A stretch of DNA of 64,000 bases from Neurospora tetraspora (lineage: Eukaryota; Ascomycota; Sordariomycetes; Sordariales; Sordariaceae), in the NCBI RefSeq assembly GCF_033439725.1, contig NW_026944390.1, forward strand, positions 2,480,001 to 2,544,000, written 5' to 3'. The notes below the pieces were generated by a model that worked only from the letters and a program-made list of their open reading frames with translations, was not told where the DNA came from and made no database searches. Shown one piece after another: positions 48,720 to 61,040 of the stretch; the stretch's first letter is position 1, and every line of letters starts with the position of its first letter. The translations under genes were made by a program, and so were the position numbers.

Positions 48720-51039
48720 ATGATGGAGGATCCCACGACGCAACAGCAGCCCACGGCGGCATCGCAATCGCCATCCTTGCCATTGCCGGCCACGCTTGAA
48801 CCCGAACCCATATCCCGACCGAGCTCGACGTCGACCCAGGCCTCAGCCCCAGGGCCTCAGAACATGTCGCACATGTTGCCCGGTATCGCATCCATTGCCA
48901 CCAACGATAACAACATTCCGGCGACAACCACATCACCACAGCCTAGGTCAGTTCCCAGTCAATTGGATTCACAGATGAAGAGGAAGCAGGGACTGTGGTA
49001 CAAGGCGGATTGATGTCTCTGCTGCTGGTTTCCCACCTTCACTTTTACATCTAACCGCGATGCGCCAACTTTGCTGACAGTGCAATGGTAGACCCGTTAC
49101 CATGGCCGCTCCTCCCATGATTCCTCCAGGCACCTCTCCAGCTGCTAGTTCGCATCCAGGTCCAGGAGGCAATCTGGTAAGTTCACTATTTTGTTTTGTT
49201 GCCCGTGGTGTTGTGTCTCTACGTTCTGTCTTTCCCCCCCTTATCGCGTATCGCATATCCCCAATCGCGTCTTGCGACACAATCGGGCGGTTGGCAATGG
49301 ATCAACGTCACGAAAAGCCATGACCACCGGTTTGCTGAGAATGGCAACGATTCCCGTTGGCCAAGAAGCCAGGTTTTGGTGGAATCGCTTATCTAAGCCC
49401 CTCCAAAGCCCGACCGGGTTGTTATCGCAACAGCCCACTTTTTGTCGCCCGCCTGCCCACTCTCGCACTGCATCAAAAATTTCCTTATCATTCCGTGCTT
49501 CGTTCTTATCATCATCCCTCCACGTCTTCTGTATCATTCCACTTCCCGCATTTATTTATCAAGGTTGGCTTATCGCCAGCATCTAATCTTCTATCTCTCC
49601 CTCTCGATACCATTAAACGGATAAGCCCAACATTCGCGATACCTTCTACTAGTACCACGCCGTAGCCACACTGCTGCCCAGCGCAACAGCAACACCAACA
49701 ATAGCAAACATGGCGACAATGGCTAATCATGATCGCGAAACCACACAGCCCACCTGCCAGAACTGCGCGACCTCGACAACGCCGTTATGGCGCCGCGACG
49801 AGATGGGTCAGGTCCTCTGCAATGCTTGTGGTCTGTTCCTCAAGCTGCATGGCCGCCCTCGCCCAATTTCCCTGAAGACCGATGTTATCAAGAGCCGTAA
49901 CCGCGTCAAAACTATGCGTCCTGATTTGGCCAAGCAGAAAAAGGTAAGTCGTTCATATCCGACATTGTCATTCAGCAACTAACTGTGCCAAGCAACAGCA
50001 ACAACAACAGCAGAACCTTGCTGCCACCGCTGACATGAACGGAGGAGTGGGCATGATCGATCCCAACAACCCTGCCGCCGCCGCCGCCGCCCAGGCTGCC
50101 CGGAGAGCATCCCAGAAGTCCATCAATGGCCACCCCGTCGACGATAATTCGCCCGTTTCCCGCACCGGCACCCCCAACGTATACAATCCGCACATTCCCA
50201 TTGACCACAACCTCGAGTACCAATTCCAAGCCCAACAGATTTCCGGATTCGGCGTCCCGACTGCATCCCCCGGCCGAGCCCCATCACCTATGAACGGCGA
50301 GCACATGCCACAAACCCACGAACAGCTCCTTGCTGCCAATGCCAGCTTGAAGACCCGAGTTAGCGAGTTGGAGGTTATCCAAGAACTCTACCGCGGCCGC
50401 CTTCATCAACTCGAGACGGAGGAGAATATTCGACAAGCTTCGGAGCCCGGCAAGCTTGAAGCTCAACTTCGCGCCCAGATCGATGCTATGGGCGAAGCCC
50501 ACCAGCAGCTGCAGAAGGAACTGGAGGAAAGCCACAGGAGGGAGAACATGCTCAAGAGACGCCTCGATGAGCTGGAGGTTGAGCTGAAGGACGTCAAGGA
50601 AGCTCTCGAATCTCAAGACAATGGACGCCACAAGAAGATTCGCCTGGACGAAAACGCCAAGAGCGAGCCCACTGCCGAAGTTGTCGATCAGCAGCAGCAG
50701 CAACAGCAGCCAGCACCTGCAGAGCAACCAGTCCCTACCCCTATGGCAATCGACGAAGCCGAGCCTGCCCCTGTGCCAGCATCCGAGACAGCACCTGAGC
50801 AGGTTCCAGCGCCCGCGCCCGAACCCGTCCAAGAACAGGCCCAGGAGCCAGAGCCTGCACCCGTTAGCGAGCCGACTGAGGCTCCAGCCCCGGCCCCCGA
50901 AGCCGAACCTGTTCCCGAGCCGACCCCCGCCGCGCCGGAGACTGCCCCCGTCGAGGAGCCTGCCGCACCAGAGGTTGTGCCCACTGAGCTTCCCACCGCC
51001 CCCGCCGCTGCAGAAGAAGCTCCCAAGGCGGAGTCATAG
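48720..51039 (+). CDS. asd-4: GATA transcription factor of the AreB/ASD-4 type
   Basis: Four exons: 48720-48946, 49092-49176, 49653-49943 and 49999-51039, 547 residues. Donors GTCAGT, GTAAGT, GTAAGT; the second intron is unusually long (476 nt). Residues 139-163 form the type IV zinc finger, C-x2-C-x17-C-x2-C (CQNC...CNACG), followed by the basic [19 protein letters not shown] long coiled coil runs at about 308-406 ([19 protein letters not shown]). The tail has a Gln run and many Ala-Pro-Glu repeats. A GATA finger plus C-terminal coiled coil is the hallmark of Neurospora ASD-4 and Aspergillus AreB (family knowledge), which repress nitrogen-catabolic genes and in Neurospora are needed for ascus development. 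The acceptor of intron 4 could also be 9 nt upstream. Confidence 0.9.
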
Positions 51040-53300
51040 TGCCCCTGCCGCCAGTGCTATGCTTCTTTTTCTGGTGGATCGATGGATACTACTGCCTAAG
51101 AGCCCCCTGTAACATATTTGGCTTTGGATGGATGGACGGAAAGCGTGTCGTGTTAATGATTTTTATACTGTCTGATCGGTCGACTGATAAAAGTTGTTGG
51201 TCAACAAAAAGAGGTACGGATGGTCGGACAGGGTGACCTGGTTGCTTGGTTGGGATTGCGTTGATTGATTGATTATGCCAATGATTACTACTTTGGTTGG
51301 CTGGTTGGTCGGACGGGGTTAGGGAGCTATGGAGCTTTTTCTGATGATGAATGGGTTTACTCAAAATTTCCTTGTCTCGACACTTTTCTTCTAGTTCGAC
51401 GTTTCTTTTAATATACCTCTTGCTGGTCCATTTCGGTGATCAGATGAGGTTGCCTTTTATGGTATCTTTGACTTCTATCGTCGTTTTACGTGGTGTTTAC
51501 GCTGGGTGGAGCTTCAAAAAGGGGTTAGGAACGAAAGATAAGAAGACGCATTCCCCTGATAAGGGGCACAGTTGAAGGGAAGCTGAAAGGTTACTTTATG
51601 CTGGCGTCACTTCACTTTGACTTTGCGTATTTCGGGTCTACGAAGGACATTGAAAATGAATGGAACAGGAAGGTTGATTGCGAGCTACAAAAAACAGGGT
51701 CATAAAGGAAGGCCAAGGAAGGGTTACAAAAAGATGAGAGGGCAATGGACAAAGACAAAGAGGTAACGGTTTGATAGACAATTTCAACCATGGTTCAAGT
51801 GCGATACTATTTCAGGCAAATCATACCCAAAAATTTCCTTCCCTGACGTCCACTACCCACTGCAACCATCATCGATACTTCCGAGTTCCACGGCCACCAT
51901 CACAACTATCCACGGAAATATAGCGCTGCGATCATCTCCTCTCCTGCCACTCCTGCCATTCCTGATATTCCTGCTATTCTTGCTCTCTCCGCGTTTTCAT
52001 CTGCTCTCTCAGCCTACGTTCTTCCTCTCGCCACCTCCGCTCGAACCCCTCCGTCTCGTGCATCTTTCTCAACAGCTTCTTCCCAAGACTTCTCTAATAC
52101 CTGTACTCTACCTAAAACTTGGGATGATTTCGCGCTTGTGGCCCTCCTAATACAAATATCTTCTAGTCTAGCCCACCAAAAGCCCCAGCTCATTTCCCTT
52201 CCAACTCCAACGTTCGAAATTCGACGAGATCACATCAGAATCACGTCGTAAATGTTTCCGGATCGAGTCCGGTCCGCAATCCCGTCGGTCGAAGTGCGAT
52301 GTCAAGATGAAGGATGGTCGCGATCGAGGGGAGGGACATGAGGCGAAAACGATGAGGTAGCAGCCATCAGGTTGCGAGCCACGAAGAAGTAGAAGAACGA
52401 CATGACCCCAGGGCCCCAGGTGCAAGAAACCACACAACGAACTGTTAGAGAAAGCAGAAAGAAATGGAAGATGGTCCATGGTGACACGACCCAACAACAG
52501 ACAGCATAGTTGTAGCCAAAATACCATAGGAGCCAAGTGAATGCCAGGAAAACGGCAATAACGGAGTACTGTAGAGAGTCAAGTTCTGATGTTGGTCTGC
52601 TTCGACAGATCAGACATCTCTCCGATCCATTTGTTTCTTCCAGACTTTATCGGCTGACACAGCCAAAATACAACACACCAAATGTCGTTGGAGGCGTTGG
52701 GGCGTATGCAAATCGCTTCCACATATTCTCTCCCAGATCTTTCGGGCTTCTCCTCGAAGTAGCGCTACTCCGATCATGTAGTAGTACCCCAAGACAGGAA
52801 GGGAGAAAAATGGAAGATGGTCGGTCCATTGTGACGAAGATCTTGGGTGGTTCATGTTGTTCTGATGACGGAGGTTGTGTGTTAAAACGTGAAATGATGT
52901 TGAAGAAGGAAAAAAAAAGGAAAACCGGCCAATTCGTGGGGGGGAGCTGGGCTGGCTTTGTAGGAGTCCAGTTCAGTCCGGGACTCCGGGTGAATCAGAA
53001 GTTCAAAACTGAACAACATCCAGTGTTCCCATGTTCCTTCACCTCAAAGATTTCTGACCGACAGCGTCCGCTGACCTATTCCATGCCCTCAGACCTTTCC
53101 TCAGACCAGATGTGGGGTTGACGATGACGGCACTGGGGCCGGGGCTGGTGTCGGTTGTGGTTGTACATCGACTAATAGTATCTCTACCGGGAGCGACGGA
53201 GTTGCAGTTTTGCTGCGCGATCGCGCAGCAACAAGGACAGCATGGTAAAGCTCCTTCTATCGCCCACTTCTGGTGTGTGTGTTGTTTTGTTGCGGTTGGT
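51040..53300. other. Spacer without recognised gene
   Basis: The first few hundred bases are probably the GATA gene's 3' untranslated region. A 194-codon plus-strand frame at 52537-53121 and a 122-codon minus-strand frame at 52168-52536 have no domain. Segments near 52455-52490 and 52805-52840 share GAAATGGAAGATGGTC and CCATGGTGACAC-like DNA, a weak duplication. Confidence 0.4.
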
Positions 53301-53795
53301 GAAGCAAGGTGGGACCCTCCCTTCTCCTCTGGACAATCAAATCGTATATGGCGGTGCTTCGCTGTAATGGAATGTTGTAGGGTGTGCTTCTTGTGAGCTG
53401 GTAGTAGACGTAGCAGAGTTCTCGGATCGCTGCTGCCCACTGTAGCTCGCGACCAAGACCATTGGGTAACAGCAGCTGGTCTGCGAGTCTCCGCAGCTGT
53501 GCGTCGCGGTTCTAGTGCGACATGGTATGTTGAAAAGGATCCCCTCTACTGTATCTGCGCCTGGTTTTCGCGATTTGAATGGGATGCGGTGGCTGCAATC
53601 TGATATTGTTTCTTGCGAAACAAGGAGCGTGCGACCGACTCCTATGACGTTTGTACGAAGAAGTGACGGACTTTCCTTTCCTGAAGTCTTTGGGAAGATT
53701 GGAAGACGGACTGGAGAAGGATGTGGGCAATGGTTGATGGCTGTGTATGTCGATGGCTTCGGGCTCAAATTTCTCGATGTTGACAAAATGATCCG

Positions 53796-53936
53796 CACCA
53801 CAAACAGCAGGACCTTATCAAACACCGTCAAAGCCTGACTGATGTCCTTCATGCTGTGCGCGATTGCCTTTCTCTCCTTACCGATATCGACAACCTTGCG
53901 GATCATCTCGTCGAGACTGATGTCGCCATTCTGGTC
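53796..53936 (-). pseudogene. Fragment resembling the EF-hand segment of a fungal MscS-type channel
   Basis: The frame encodes DQNGDISLDEMIRKVVDIGK followed by ERKAIAHSMKDISQALTV and FDKVLLFVV. I associate an EF-hand loop followed directly by a KAI...SM-D helix and a hydrophobic stretch with the cytosolic-to-TM segment of Msy1/Msy2-type mechanosensitive channels of fungi. Similarity ends at LLFVV and no pore helix or beta domain follows, so this is a fragment or a capture by another gene. Confidence 0.45.
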
Positions 53937-54255
53937 CGGGTTTGGCCTCTTCGAAGTTGCCGGTGAGTGCCTTTTTGAATCAGATGCTGCGCAAGCAGAG
54001 GATGATTGGGCTGAAAGAGTCGGAGCTGGACTGGGAACTGGGACATCCATCACATCCCCAAGTCGTCGCTCATCTAGGTGTTACTTGGGGTTTCCCACAT
54101 ATCATAATATCCTTGAGATAACCAAGTTTCTTGAGTCGGTCCAGGAAGGTTGTAAACGCCTGATACTCGACTGTGCCGAGGGAGGGGGGTATCAACTCGG
54201 GCTTCAAATTCTCAAAGAGATCATAGAACGAGTCTACAGGTTTACCTCCGCCATG

Positions 54256-55140
54256 TCAGAGGGAACAGCACCGCCAGCATGCATGGCGGGCGCTGGGAGC
54301 GGAGGGAACTGAAGTAAAAAGTTCCTGCCGCTCGGCAATAGGGGTGATGGTGGTGTTGAGGCTGGCGCTTCTTGGCTGTCCCTTGCGGGCATCGTCACTA
54401 CGTTCGGCGATGGCTCCCCATGTTCGCATGCGCAGTGCGATCCAGAAAGAGAGCGCGAGCTTATACTCGGCCTCACTCCCCTCGTGTCCTTCGCCCTCAA
54501 TCTTCTTGCCTCCCTCGTACGTGATTCTCCTCCATCCCGTCAGCGGCTCGGAGGGATCCTTGATCAGCTCGGTGGTGGGGAAGTAGTGCTCGTTCTTCTT
54601 CATGGTGACGACCCAGGGGACCGAGTCGAAGGTCATGCATCCGTCATATTCGTAACAGGTACCGGTAAGGCGGGTGGAGGGAGGTTGTCCGGGAGGTTGT
54701 CCGGGATGATGTCGTCCATGATGCCCACTTTTGCTATCGGTAAAGTGTTTGAAAGTGGGAGACTGTTGCATTATGTCAGAAAGGAGTTGAAGAGGGAGGA
54801 AGTGGAGGGCAGAATGGGGAACGAGAGACATACCCGAAACCTGTCGGCTGATGGGCGTACTGAGTCTAGAAGGATGTACTTTAGTCGCGTAGGTAGAGGC
54901 GGCTGAAGAGCGGTTGAGAAAGTTGGATGTCGTGTTCGTTAAACCAGGTACGGGGGAGGATGCGGATTACGCGTGGTGGACTGGCATTCACTTTTCGTTC
55001 TCAGCAAGGAGTTGACCGTAGACGTATCCCGTTGTCTCTCCGAGCGTCTCGTTGACATATTGGACGAGCCGGCGGCTGCGTAGTTCGACGGTGCATTTTT
55101 CGTAGTTGATGCGGATGACTTGTCGGGGCTGGAGGAAAAG
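54256..55140 (-). CDS. Unrecognised minus-strand exons, possibly a broken or fast-evolving gene
   Basis: Three pieces look coding. About 54990-55130 gives [20 protein letters not shown] and [18 protein letters not shown]. About 54890-54975 gives [20 protein letters not shown] then [10 protein letters not shown]. About 54256-54770 gives [20 protein letters not shown] and [18 protein letters not shown] textbook intron lies at about 54770-54840 (GTATGT donor, CTGAC branch, CAACAG acceptor). Joins between the other pieces do not keep one frame with standard splice sites. A further piece near 54120-54240 (YQAFTTFLDRLKKLGYLKDI) may belong. No family recognised. Confidence 0.4.
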
Positions 55141-58100
55141 TCAAATCAGCAACATATTTTGGATCCTTGTCCCACGGGGAATAACCTACGTCCAACGCCG
55201 GGTCCAAATCCTCCTCTAGCAGGCCTGGGGCCATTCCCTTTCCCTTGTATAGCAGGAGGCAGAGGCAGGTGTGGCCTTCTGTCCTCGTCCTTTTGGGTCC
55301 TTTTGGTTGCGCCTCTTTTCCTCGGAGACGGCAAACCCAGTTGACCGGCATTATGTCAAGACGGACACGGAAGCCTTATGGGGCATCGAACGCGATCTTG
55401 CCGTCGGACTGGGAGGGGTTCCAATGTCAAAAGGTTCAATTCCCTGCTGTTCCATCGCGTTGACATGGGATCTCGGTTTTCTTCTCTTTCCGGCTCATTC
55501 AGAATGACCGTTGCCTTGGGTCCGAGTTCCTTGATGGTTTGCTTGGTGATTGGTCTTTGTTGCCTCCTCAAGAGCTTTCGCAAAATGTATCTGGAGAAAT
55601 AGTCCACCCCCGCCAAGATAAGGTATATCTTCACCAGCCATGCGGTCCTGTCTTGGTCCAAAATTCAGTCTTTCACGAGGTAGTTGTGTGAATTTATATG
55701 CTGACCTCGCTGTTTAAGAGAGACCTGTACTCCTTCGATCGGATCCGCGTCTTTCGTCGGAGGCTTTCGACCTCTTGACATCGGTAAATGGTAGACTGTC
55801 AACTCGGATATGGTTATCCGATTACCGGTCATATGTTTTTTGCTGTCCATGGGGGAAATTTCTGACAGGCTGTCGAAGTTGGGACCTTCGGAATTGGCAG
55901 GGCTCCAGGCAGCGTCATTATCAGAACCAAAGACTTAAGGTGTCGTACTGTTGGTCTTGTTGGCGGGCAAGCGCTATTATCGCTCACGGGTGCGCGGAAA
56001 AGCGATGGAGACTGGTGACGTTGTGGAAGGATAGGGCCGGAAATGGTCCGGGCATTTCCTGTGGTGAACACCTCTGCTTCTAGGGTGCAAGCCATTTGTT
56101 GTAAGACCCGGAGGAGCAGCTTGTGGAAGACCGGTCAGCCGGTAACGAGAACGTGTTGGAGACGCCGAATATGGAGCAGCCGAGTGGGAATGATTTAGGA
56201 ACACTCGGGCTTTGTGCGAACTGATGGTTGTTGAGGATGAAACAGCGTGAAATATCCTCAGATACATGCCGTGCTGAAGTAATTCTTCCCAGAATCCCAT
56301 AAACGCTGATGAGAACCTACAAATGGTGGCCAGCCTTGCGTTCCACTACTATTATGAGGCACGTATGAAGAAGCGGGCGGAGAGCCGGAGACTGTGGCAT
56401 GGCTTGAGCTTCTCTTTGAAGGTTGAAACCTCCAAGGATGTTTTGTTCCTTATCTATTGGGTCGACGAACGCGTCAGAGAAGCAACACAGGTAAAGATGC
56501 TGGGTGGTCGAGTGCTGGGGGGTCTCTCTTTGGGCCCGTTCGGACCCTACAAAAAGCAAAATACCCGAGCGAGGAGTAGTGGGCTCAAATGTTGGAGGAA
56601 CACGGCCAGTCAGGGTATGTGACGCCGATATGGTTTCTGAATTTGAAGCAGCGCTGCTCGGCGTCCTGTTCGTTGGTTGATACTCAAGTCAGAAACCATC
56701 CCGATGAACTCTGGTAAGGGTAAAAAGGAATAGGTACCTCTGGAAGAAAGACGTACCTCGGGACACAGGCGCGTTCTCGAAGAACACATGTTTCAGTTGC
56801 TGGAACTATGGAGCCTCCTCCTAAGAAATAGCCTCTTTCTGTGGGTAGGCGTGATCCTGTTTGAGCCTCATTACCATCTTCTTTAGACGTGGTAGACTCT
56901 GGATCCAAAGGCTCGCCGACTCGAGGCCCGGATCATGCCTCGGAACTCGACTGGCCCAGCGGGTGGGTCAGCGGGTGGTTCATCACGAAGAGGAGGGGCG
57001 GGAACATCGAGGAACTCCGGTCCCGTCTCCAGATCCCGCTCTTGGCCATGCTGCTGCTGCGCCTGCTGCTGGTGTTGCTGCTGCTGCCGGTTGGGCCGGA
57101 CATGTTTCACAATGATGGGATACACAATCTCGCGGACGTATCGACGACGAAGCGGATGCTCTTTCCAGATGCTGTCCCATATCAAGAGGTGGCCATCATG
57201 TTGGCGTATTTCGGGGTCTTGATCGGCGGATGTTATGTAAGATGCTTGTACAGGCAGGCTTCTGTGACCCTTCTGTGCCGTTGTTGGGTGACTGTAGGGT
57301 ATTGTTGGTATCGTCCTGCTGTTTGCTTGCTTCTTCGAGATTTGTTTCAGGCTCTGCACTTTGACATCGTTCATGTTGTCGAGTTGTGATTAGCCAGGGC
57401 GGAAGCGGTGGAAGATGGACTGGATGTCGATGAAGTTGAATATGTGCTTGAAGGTGACTCTGGAGAGTGAAGAAGAAACTGTACTAGCCAAAGGACTGAG
57501 TAGGTCAAAGATAAAAGCGAAGGGCTTGTGTGCAGAAGGGATCCAGGAAAGACTTGAAGATGTGTTTGAAGAGGATGATCTGGAGAGAAAAACGAAACCA
57601 GCCAACGGGCTGGGGAGGCCATGTATTTATACCCTGGGAATCATCTCCAAATTCCCAACGTGGCTTCCCCAAGCATGGATGCCGGCCAGGCCAGTCTTCC
57701 TACCTGCATATGCATGTACATCAACGTGACCTTCCTAACCTGTTGATGCTGTCCATCATGCCAGCGCGCAGGGCGTTCTATTGGGAAAGAATATGTGTTC
57801 ATGTTTGGGTCGGAGTTAACAAACTGGACTTCCATTCCGCACTCATCCTCTCCCACTGCCATCACGATCTGACTGCGCATGGTATTTTAGCTACGAGGCC
57901 ACTGCCCCCAACCAAATCCGCGCCTGCTTCAACGAGCAAATCAGACGCCTCAAGTACAAGATTGACACCCAGTGTTGTAACGTACAGCAATTGCCAGGCC
58001 GCACGCGAACCATGCGAACTCGAAGTTGCAAGAGGCGAACGACAAGAAGTGGAAGGCGACGCAGATTGGGGCCGGTAAATCCTGAAGAAGATGTGCGTGG

Positions 58101-58400
58101 AGGATACGGATGCCGTGTTCGAGCAAAAGTAGCAGATTGTGGAAGAGGAGGGAAGGAGGAAGCGGGGGTGCCTGGCCCTTTCCACTGCGTGGTGTTGAAC
58201 TACGAAGAAACTTGTTGCCAGATATGGAAATGACACGATATTGAAACTGAGCCTTCCGTTTGTGACATGAAGGGATACGTCGAGTGCAATACACTTCCGG
58301 TATTTCTGCTGACACACCAAATCATTGCAGGAATGCTTTCTATCCCTAAATCAACGTGTTTTACGCTAACCAGAAAGTCTGTCTTCGCACGGCTCTCCAA
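55141..58400. other. Region of scattered coding-like fragments
   Basis: Minus-strand frames at 55665-55850, 55356-55661, 56684-56890 and 56883-57374 (HLLIWDSIWKEHPLRRRYVR plus a Gln-rich run near 57040-57085) and a plus-strand segment near 57910-58040 (IRACFNEQIRRLKYKID) have protein-like composition but no recognised family. They cannot be joined into one gene from the sequence alone. They could be exons of a divergent gene, or decayed copies. Confidence 0.3.
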
Positions 58401-58779
58401 ATGGGATGAAGGGCACAATCCGAATCAATAAAACTGTACCTATCCAACTATCTACGTTCTGTTCGTTCTTGCGGCGAGTGCCACCAACTAGCTCTAGGTA
58501 AGGACTACCTACATGTACTAGCAACAGCAACCATACAGTATAACAAGGAGAGCCTTGACTTGCGTTGTTGGGATGAGGTCACGTTGAGACCTGCTTCGGA
58601 GTTGTCCAAATTCCATAGTGTTACATGTCAGAGGAGCGACGGCCGGTGCATCTAATTGCCATGTCGCTTCTACCATCATGGTGTGCTGGTTGTTGCGTCT
58701 CCTCCTGCTTCTCTATCCCATTCTCCTTCTCCCAAAGCATCTCAACAAGGGCAAGCAGACACCACAGCAGTAGCTACCT

Positions 58780-59790
58780 CTAATATAGGGGGTGACCGGT
58801 TGCGGGGTCGAGATAGTCTAATATGGAGGCAAATATGATTTCATCATCAAATTGCTCTGAAAAAGTTGTGAAGTTGTCATTGTATGTCCAAGGACATCCA
58901 GATGTGTATCGTCTGGCGACCTCTTCCTTCCACTCTTGCTTTGCTTTCTCCTTTTGTGCCCGTTTCTCCTTCCGCTTCTCCTTGAAGCTTACAAGGCGTT
59001 CTTCGAGTGCAAGGGTGATGCGTGAGACGATGGTTCGTAGCCTGTTCTTGGTTCCGTTCTTGGTTTCGTTCTCGTGTTTGTTCTTGTGCTCGTTCTTATC
59101 CCGCATACCCCTTGCCCTTAGTGACGGGGATGATTCCCATACTGGAAATGCTGGAAATGCCGGGTATATAAACGAGCCGACCGACCTTCTTGTTCGGTGG
59201 GTGCAAGTACTACAGGAATAGGACTCGCTCGTGGAAGAAGCAGAAGAGGAGACCCTTGAAATGGCGGTGTCTATGTCGTTCTTTGCTTCCATGTGCTCGG
59301 TGACGACTGCCGCATGGCGTGATGGTGGTGCCTGCATCTGAGACTGGTCGCTGTGTGGTCTCGCATCATTATGCTCGTTGCTCTCGGAGGTATTTGGGGT
59401 CTCCGTGTTGTTGGAGTTTGTGGCTTCTGTGGGCTGTTGAGACTCTGTCTCGGTAGCGGCAGCAGAACGGTAAGGTTGAGGCTCCCCCTCATCAGACGCG
59501 TCTTCTACGGTGGCGTGGAAACGGCGCGGGTCATTCTCAGGTGTGATCTGGCGATTCTGTGTTAGTGGTGTTGTCCTGGTATCCATGGAAGTTGTTGGCG
59601 GGGTCTGGTTGCTGACAATTTCCGTGGTTGTGCTGCACTCGAGGGTTTCGCCCTGGCGCTTCCACTGGTGATTTGAGGTTGGTTGTACCTTCTTCTGCTT
59701 CTTCTGTAGCTTGTTTCTCTCCCGTGCCTCCTTGGTGTTGGCCCCGTGCCCCATTCGGGACCGGACTGCTTTGGGTAGACCGCAGAACAT
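58780..59790 (-). CDS. Hypothetical low-complexity protein
   Basis: Open frame of 336 residues from the ATG at 59790 (MFCGLPKAVRSRMGHG); a 38-residue upstream extension is also open. The N-terminus is basic with KEARERNKLQKKQKK. The middle is Thr/Ser/Asn/Glu-rich and disordered. A Cys cluster (SCSTCTHRTRR) and a Lys/Glu-rich predicted helix (KEKRKEKRAQKEKAKQEW) precede the C-terminus, which contains TFSEQFDDEIIFASILDYL. No family recognised. Uninterrupted length and strong acid/base patterning support a real gene, but no intron or homology evidence does. Confidence 0.5.
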   Translation of the reverse strand: MFCGLPKAVRSRMGHGANTKEARERNKLQKKQKKVQPTSNHQWKRQGETLECSTTTEIVSNQTPPTTSMDTRTTPLTQNRQITPENDPRRFHATVEDASDEGEPQPYRSAAATETESQQPTEATNSNNTETPNTSESNEHNDARPHSDQSQMQAPPSRHAAVVTEHMEAKNDIDTAISRVSSSASSTSESYSCSTCTHRTRRSVGSFIYPAFPAFPVWESSPSLRARGMRDKNEHKNKHENETKNGTKNRLRTIVSRITLALEERLVSFKEKRKEKRAQKEKAKQEWKEEVARRYTSGCPWTYNDNFTTFSEQFDDEIIFASILDYLDPATGHPLY

Positions 59791-60428
59791 GATGAATGAT
59801 TCGTGGGTAAAGTAAGTAGTGATGGTCGGTGCGTGGAGGAAATGTTCGTTGTGACTTGCTACTTGATGGAGATGGTAGAAAAGTGGAAGACGAGGAAAGG
59901 ACACTCAAGTTGCAACTTTATACTAGCCAGAAATCTGAGAAGGCAGTGGTCCGTGGTCTTAGACTCACACTCGCAGGAAAGAAAGATGCCATCATCGGAG
60001 TCCGGAGAGGCAAAAAGGTAAAAGATAAAGTATGCAGGAACGGACCTAAAATTAAGCATGCAGTCCGGGACTTGCATATTATATGTCCGCGGTAGCATCA
60101 GCACTGCCAGCAAAACGAAATTATCGCACGGGATGCATACGGCATTAATATTCCAATCCCTTTTGCCTCTCGGAGATGGGTTCGGAGACGTCGAACGTAT
60201 CAGCCATGATCACGGAGTAGTCATACCTCTGGGTCACAGCACCGAGAGAGGTCAATCTACTCTGTCGTACTCGGAGAACACTCGAGCATTGCCTCCTGTC
60301 CTTTCATGCACGGCTTGCATAATCAGAGGTAGTTGATTCTCCAGTATTCCCTTTAAAACATCCTGAAATGTAAAGCGGAACTGACTCAACTGCAAAATGT
60401 GCCAGCCACTTTGTTGACTTTACACCGG
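59791..60428. other. Spacer upstream of the hypothetical gene
   Basis: No gene recognised; short plus-strand frames only. Confidence 0.4.
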
Positions 60429-60702
60429 GCACTACCGAAGAAACTCGCGATGACCGGATTCCAACTTTCCCTCTTTGAGCGCCTAACCTTGCCTATATGT
60501 AAGCAGCACAAGGAGCATACGCCTGCATATAGGTCCGCTCAGTTAGTGAAAGCCCTTTAATATTGCCCACGACCGTAACTTGCCTGCGTTTCATTACACC
60601 GGCTAGGACTTGCACTCTACGTACCCGCCAGTACTATGCGACTGTCGGACGCTCAAAGAGGGAAAGCTGGAATCCGGTCGTCGCGAGTTTTTTCGGTACT
60701 GC
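60429..60702. mobile_element. 274-bp TIR element (MITE-like) with 54-bp terminal inverted repeats
   Basis: The left end 60429-60482 and the inverted right end 60649-60702 match at about 49 of 54 positions: GCA-TACCGAA-AAACTCGCGA, then GACCGGATTCCA and CTTTCCCTCTTTGAGCG. The centre of about 165 bp holds a smaller palindrome (CCTATATG ... CATATAGG) and no coding frame. No clear target-site duplication. Superfamily unassigned. Confidence 0.78.
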
Positions 60703-60889
60703 TTGGACTTGGACTGAACTGCCCGATCCCATTCTATGAGCCCGACCCGAACTGAACGCAGAATTCAACGCAAAAGACCAGATGTTGTGCCAGTTAACTT
60801 TCTCCTCATGTCAACCAAGTCATCTACCACCAACCCATACCAAGCCGGCCTCAACGCTTAGAGATAAGAGAGAGGGCAAGTCGAGCCTC

Positions 60890-60900
60890 CTATATAAGGC
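60890..60900 (+). promoter_or_regulatory. TATA box of the 5S rRNA gene
   Basis: CCTATATAAGG lies about 30 bp before the 5S start. Neurospora 5S genes depend on an upstream TATA element at about this distance (established knowledge). Confidence 0.7.
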
Positions 60901-60921
60901 AATGTTTTGCGCACAATAAGC

Positions 60922-61040
60922 ACGTACGGCCATAGATAGTGGAAAACTCGGGATCCCGTCCGCTCTCCCTTAGATAAGCCACTAATCGCCTGACTAGTAG
61001 TTGGGTCGGTGACGACCAGCGAATCCCAGGTGCTGTATGT
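60922..61040 (+). rRNA. 5S ribosomal RNA, dispersed single copy
   Basis: Begins ACGTACGGCCATAG and ends GCTGTATGT, the ends pairing as in 5S helix I. It contains GGGATCCCGTCCGCTCTC and the C-box region GTTGGGTCGGTGACGACCAG then CGAATCCC, the 5S signature. A T-run terminator follows at 61038-61046. The middle (TTAGATAAGCCACTAATCGC then CTGACTAGTAGTTGG) departs from the main Neurospora type as I remember it, so this may be a minor 5S type or a decaying copy. Confidence 0.85.

Noticed and set aside
50284-50832. 182-codon minus-strand frame
   Set aside because: Antisense shadow of the coiled-coil part of the GATA factor.
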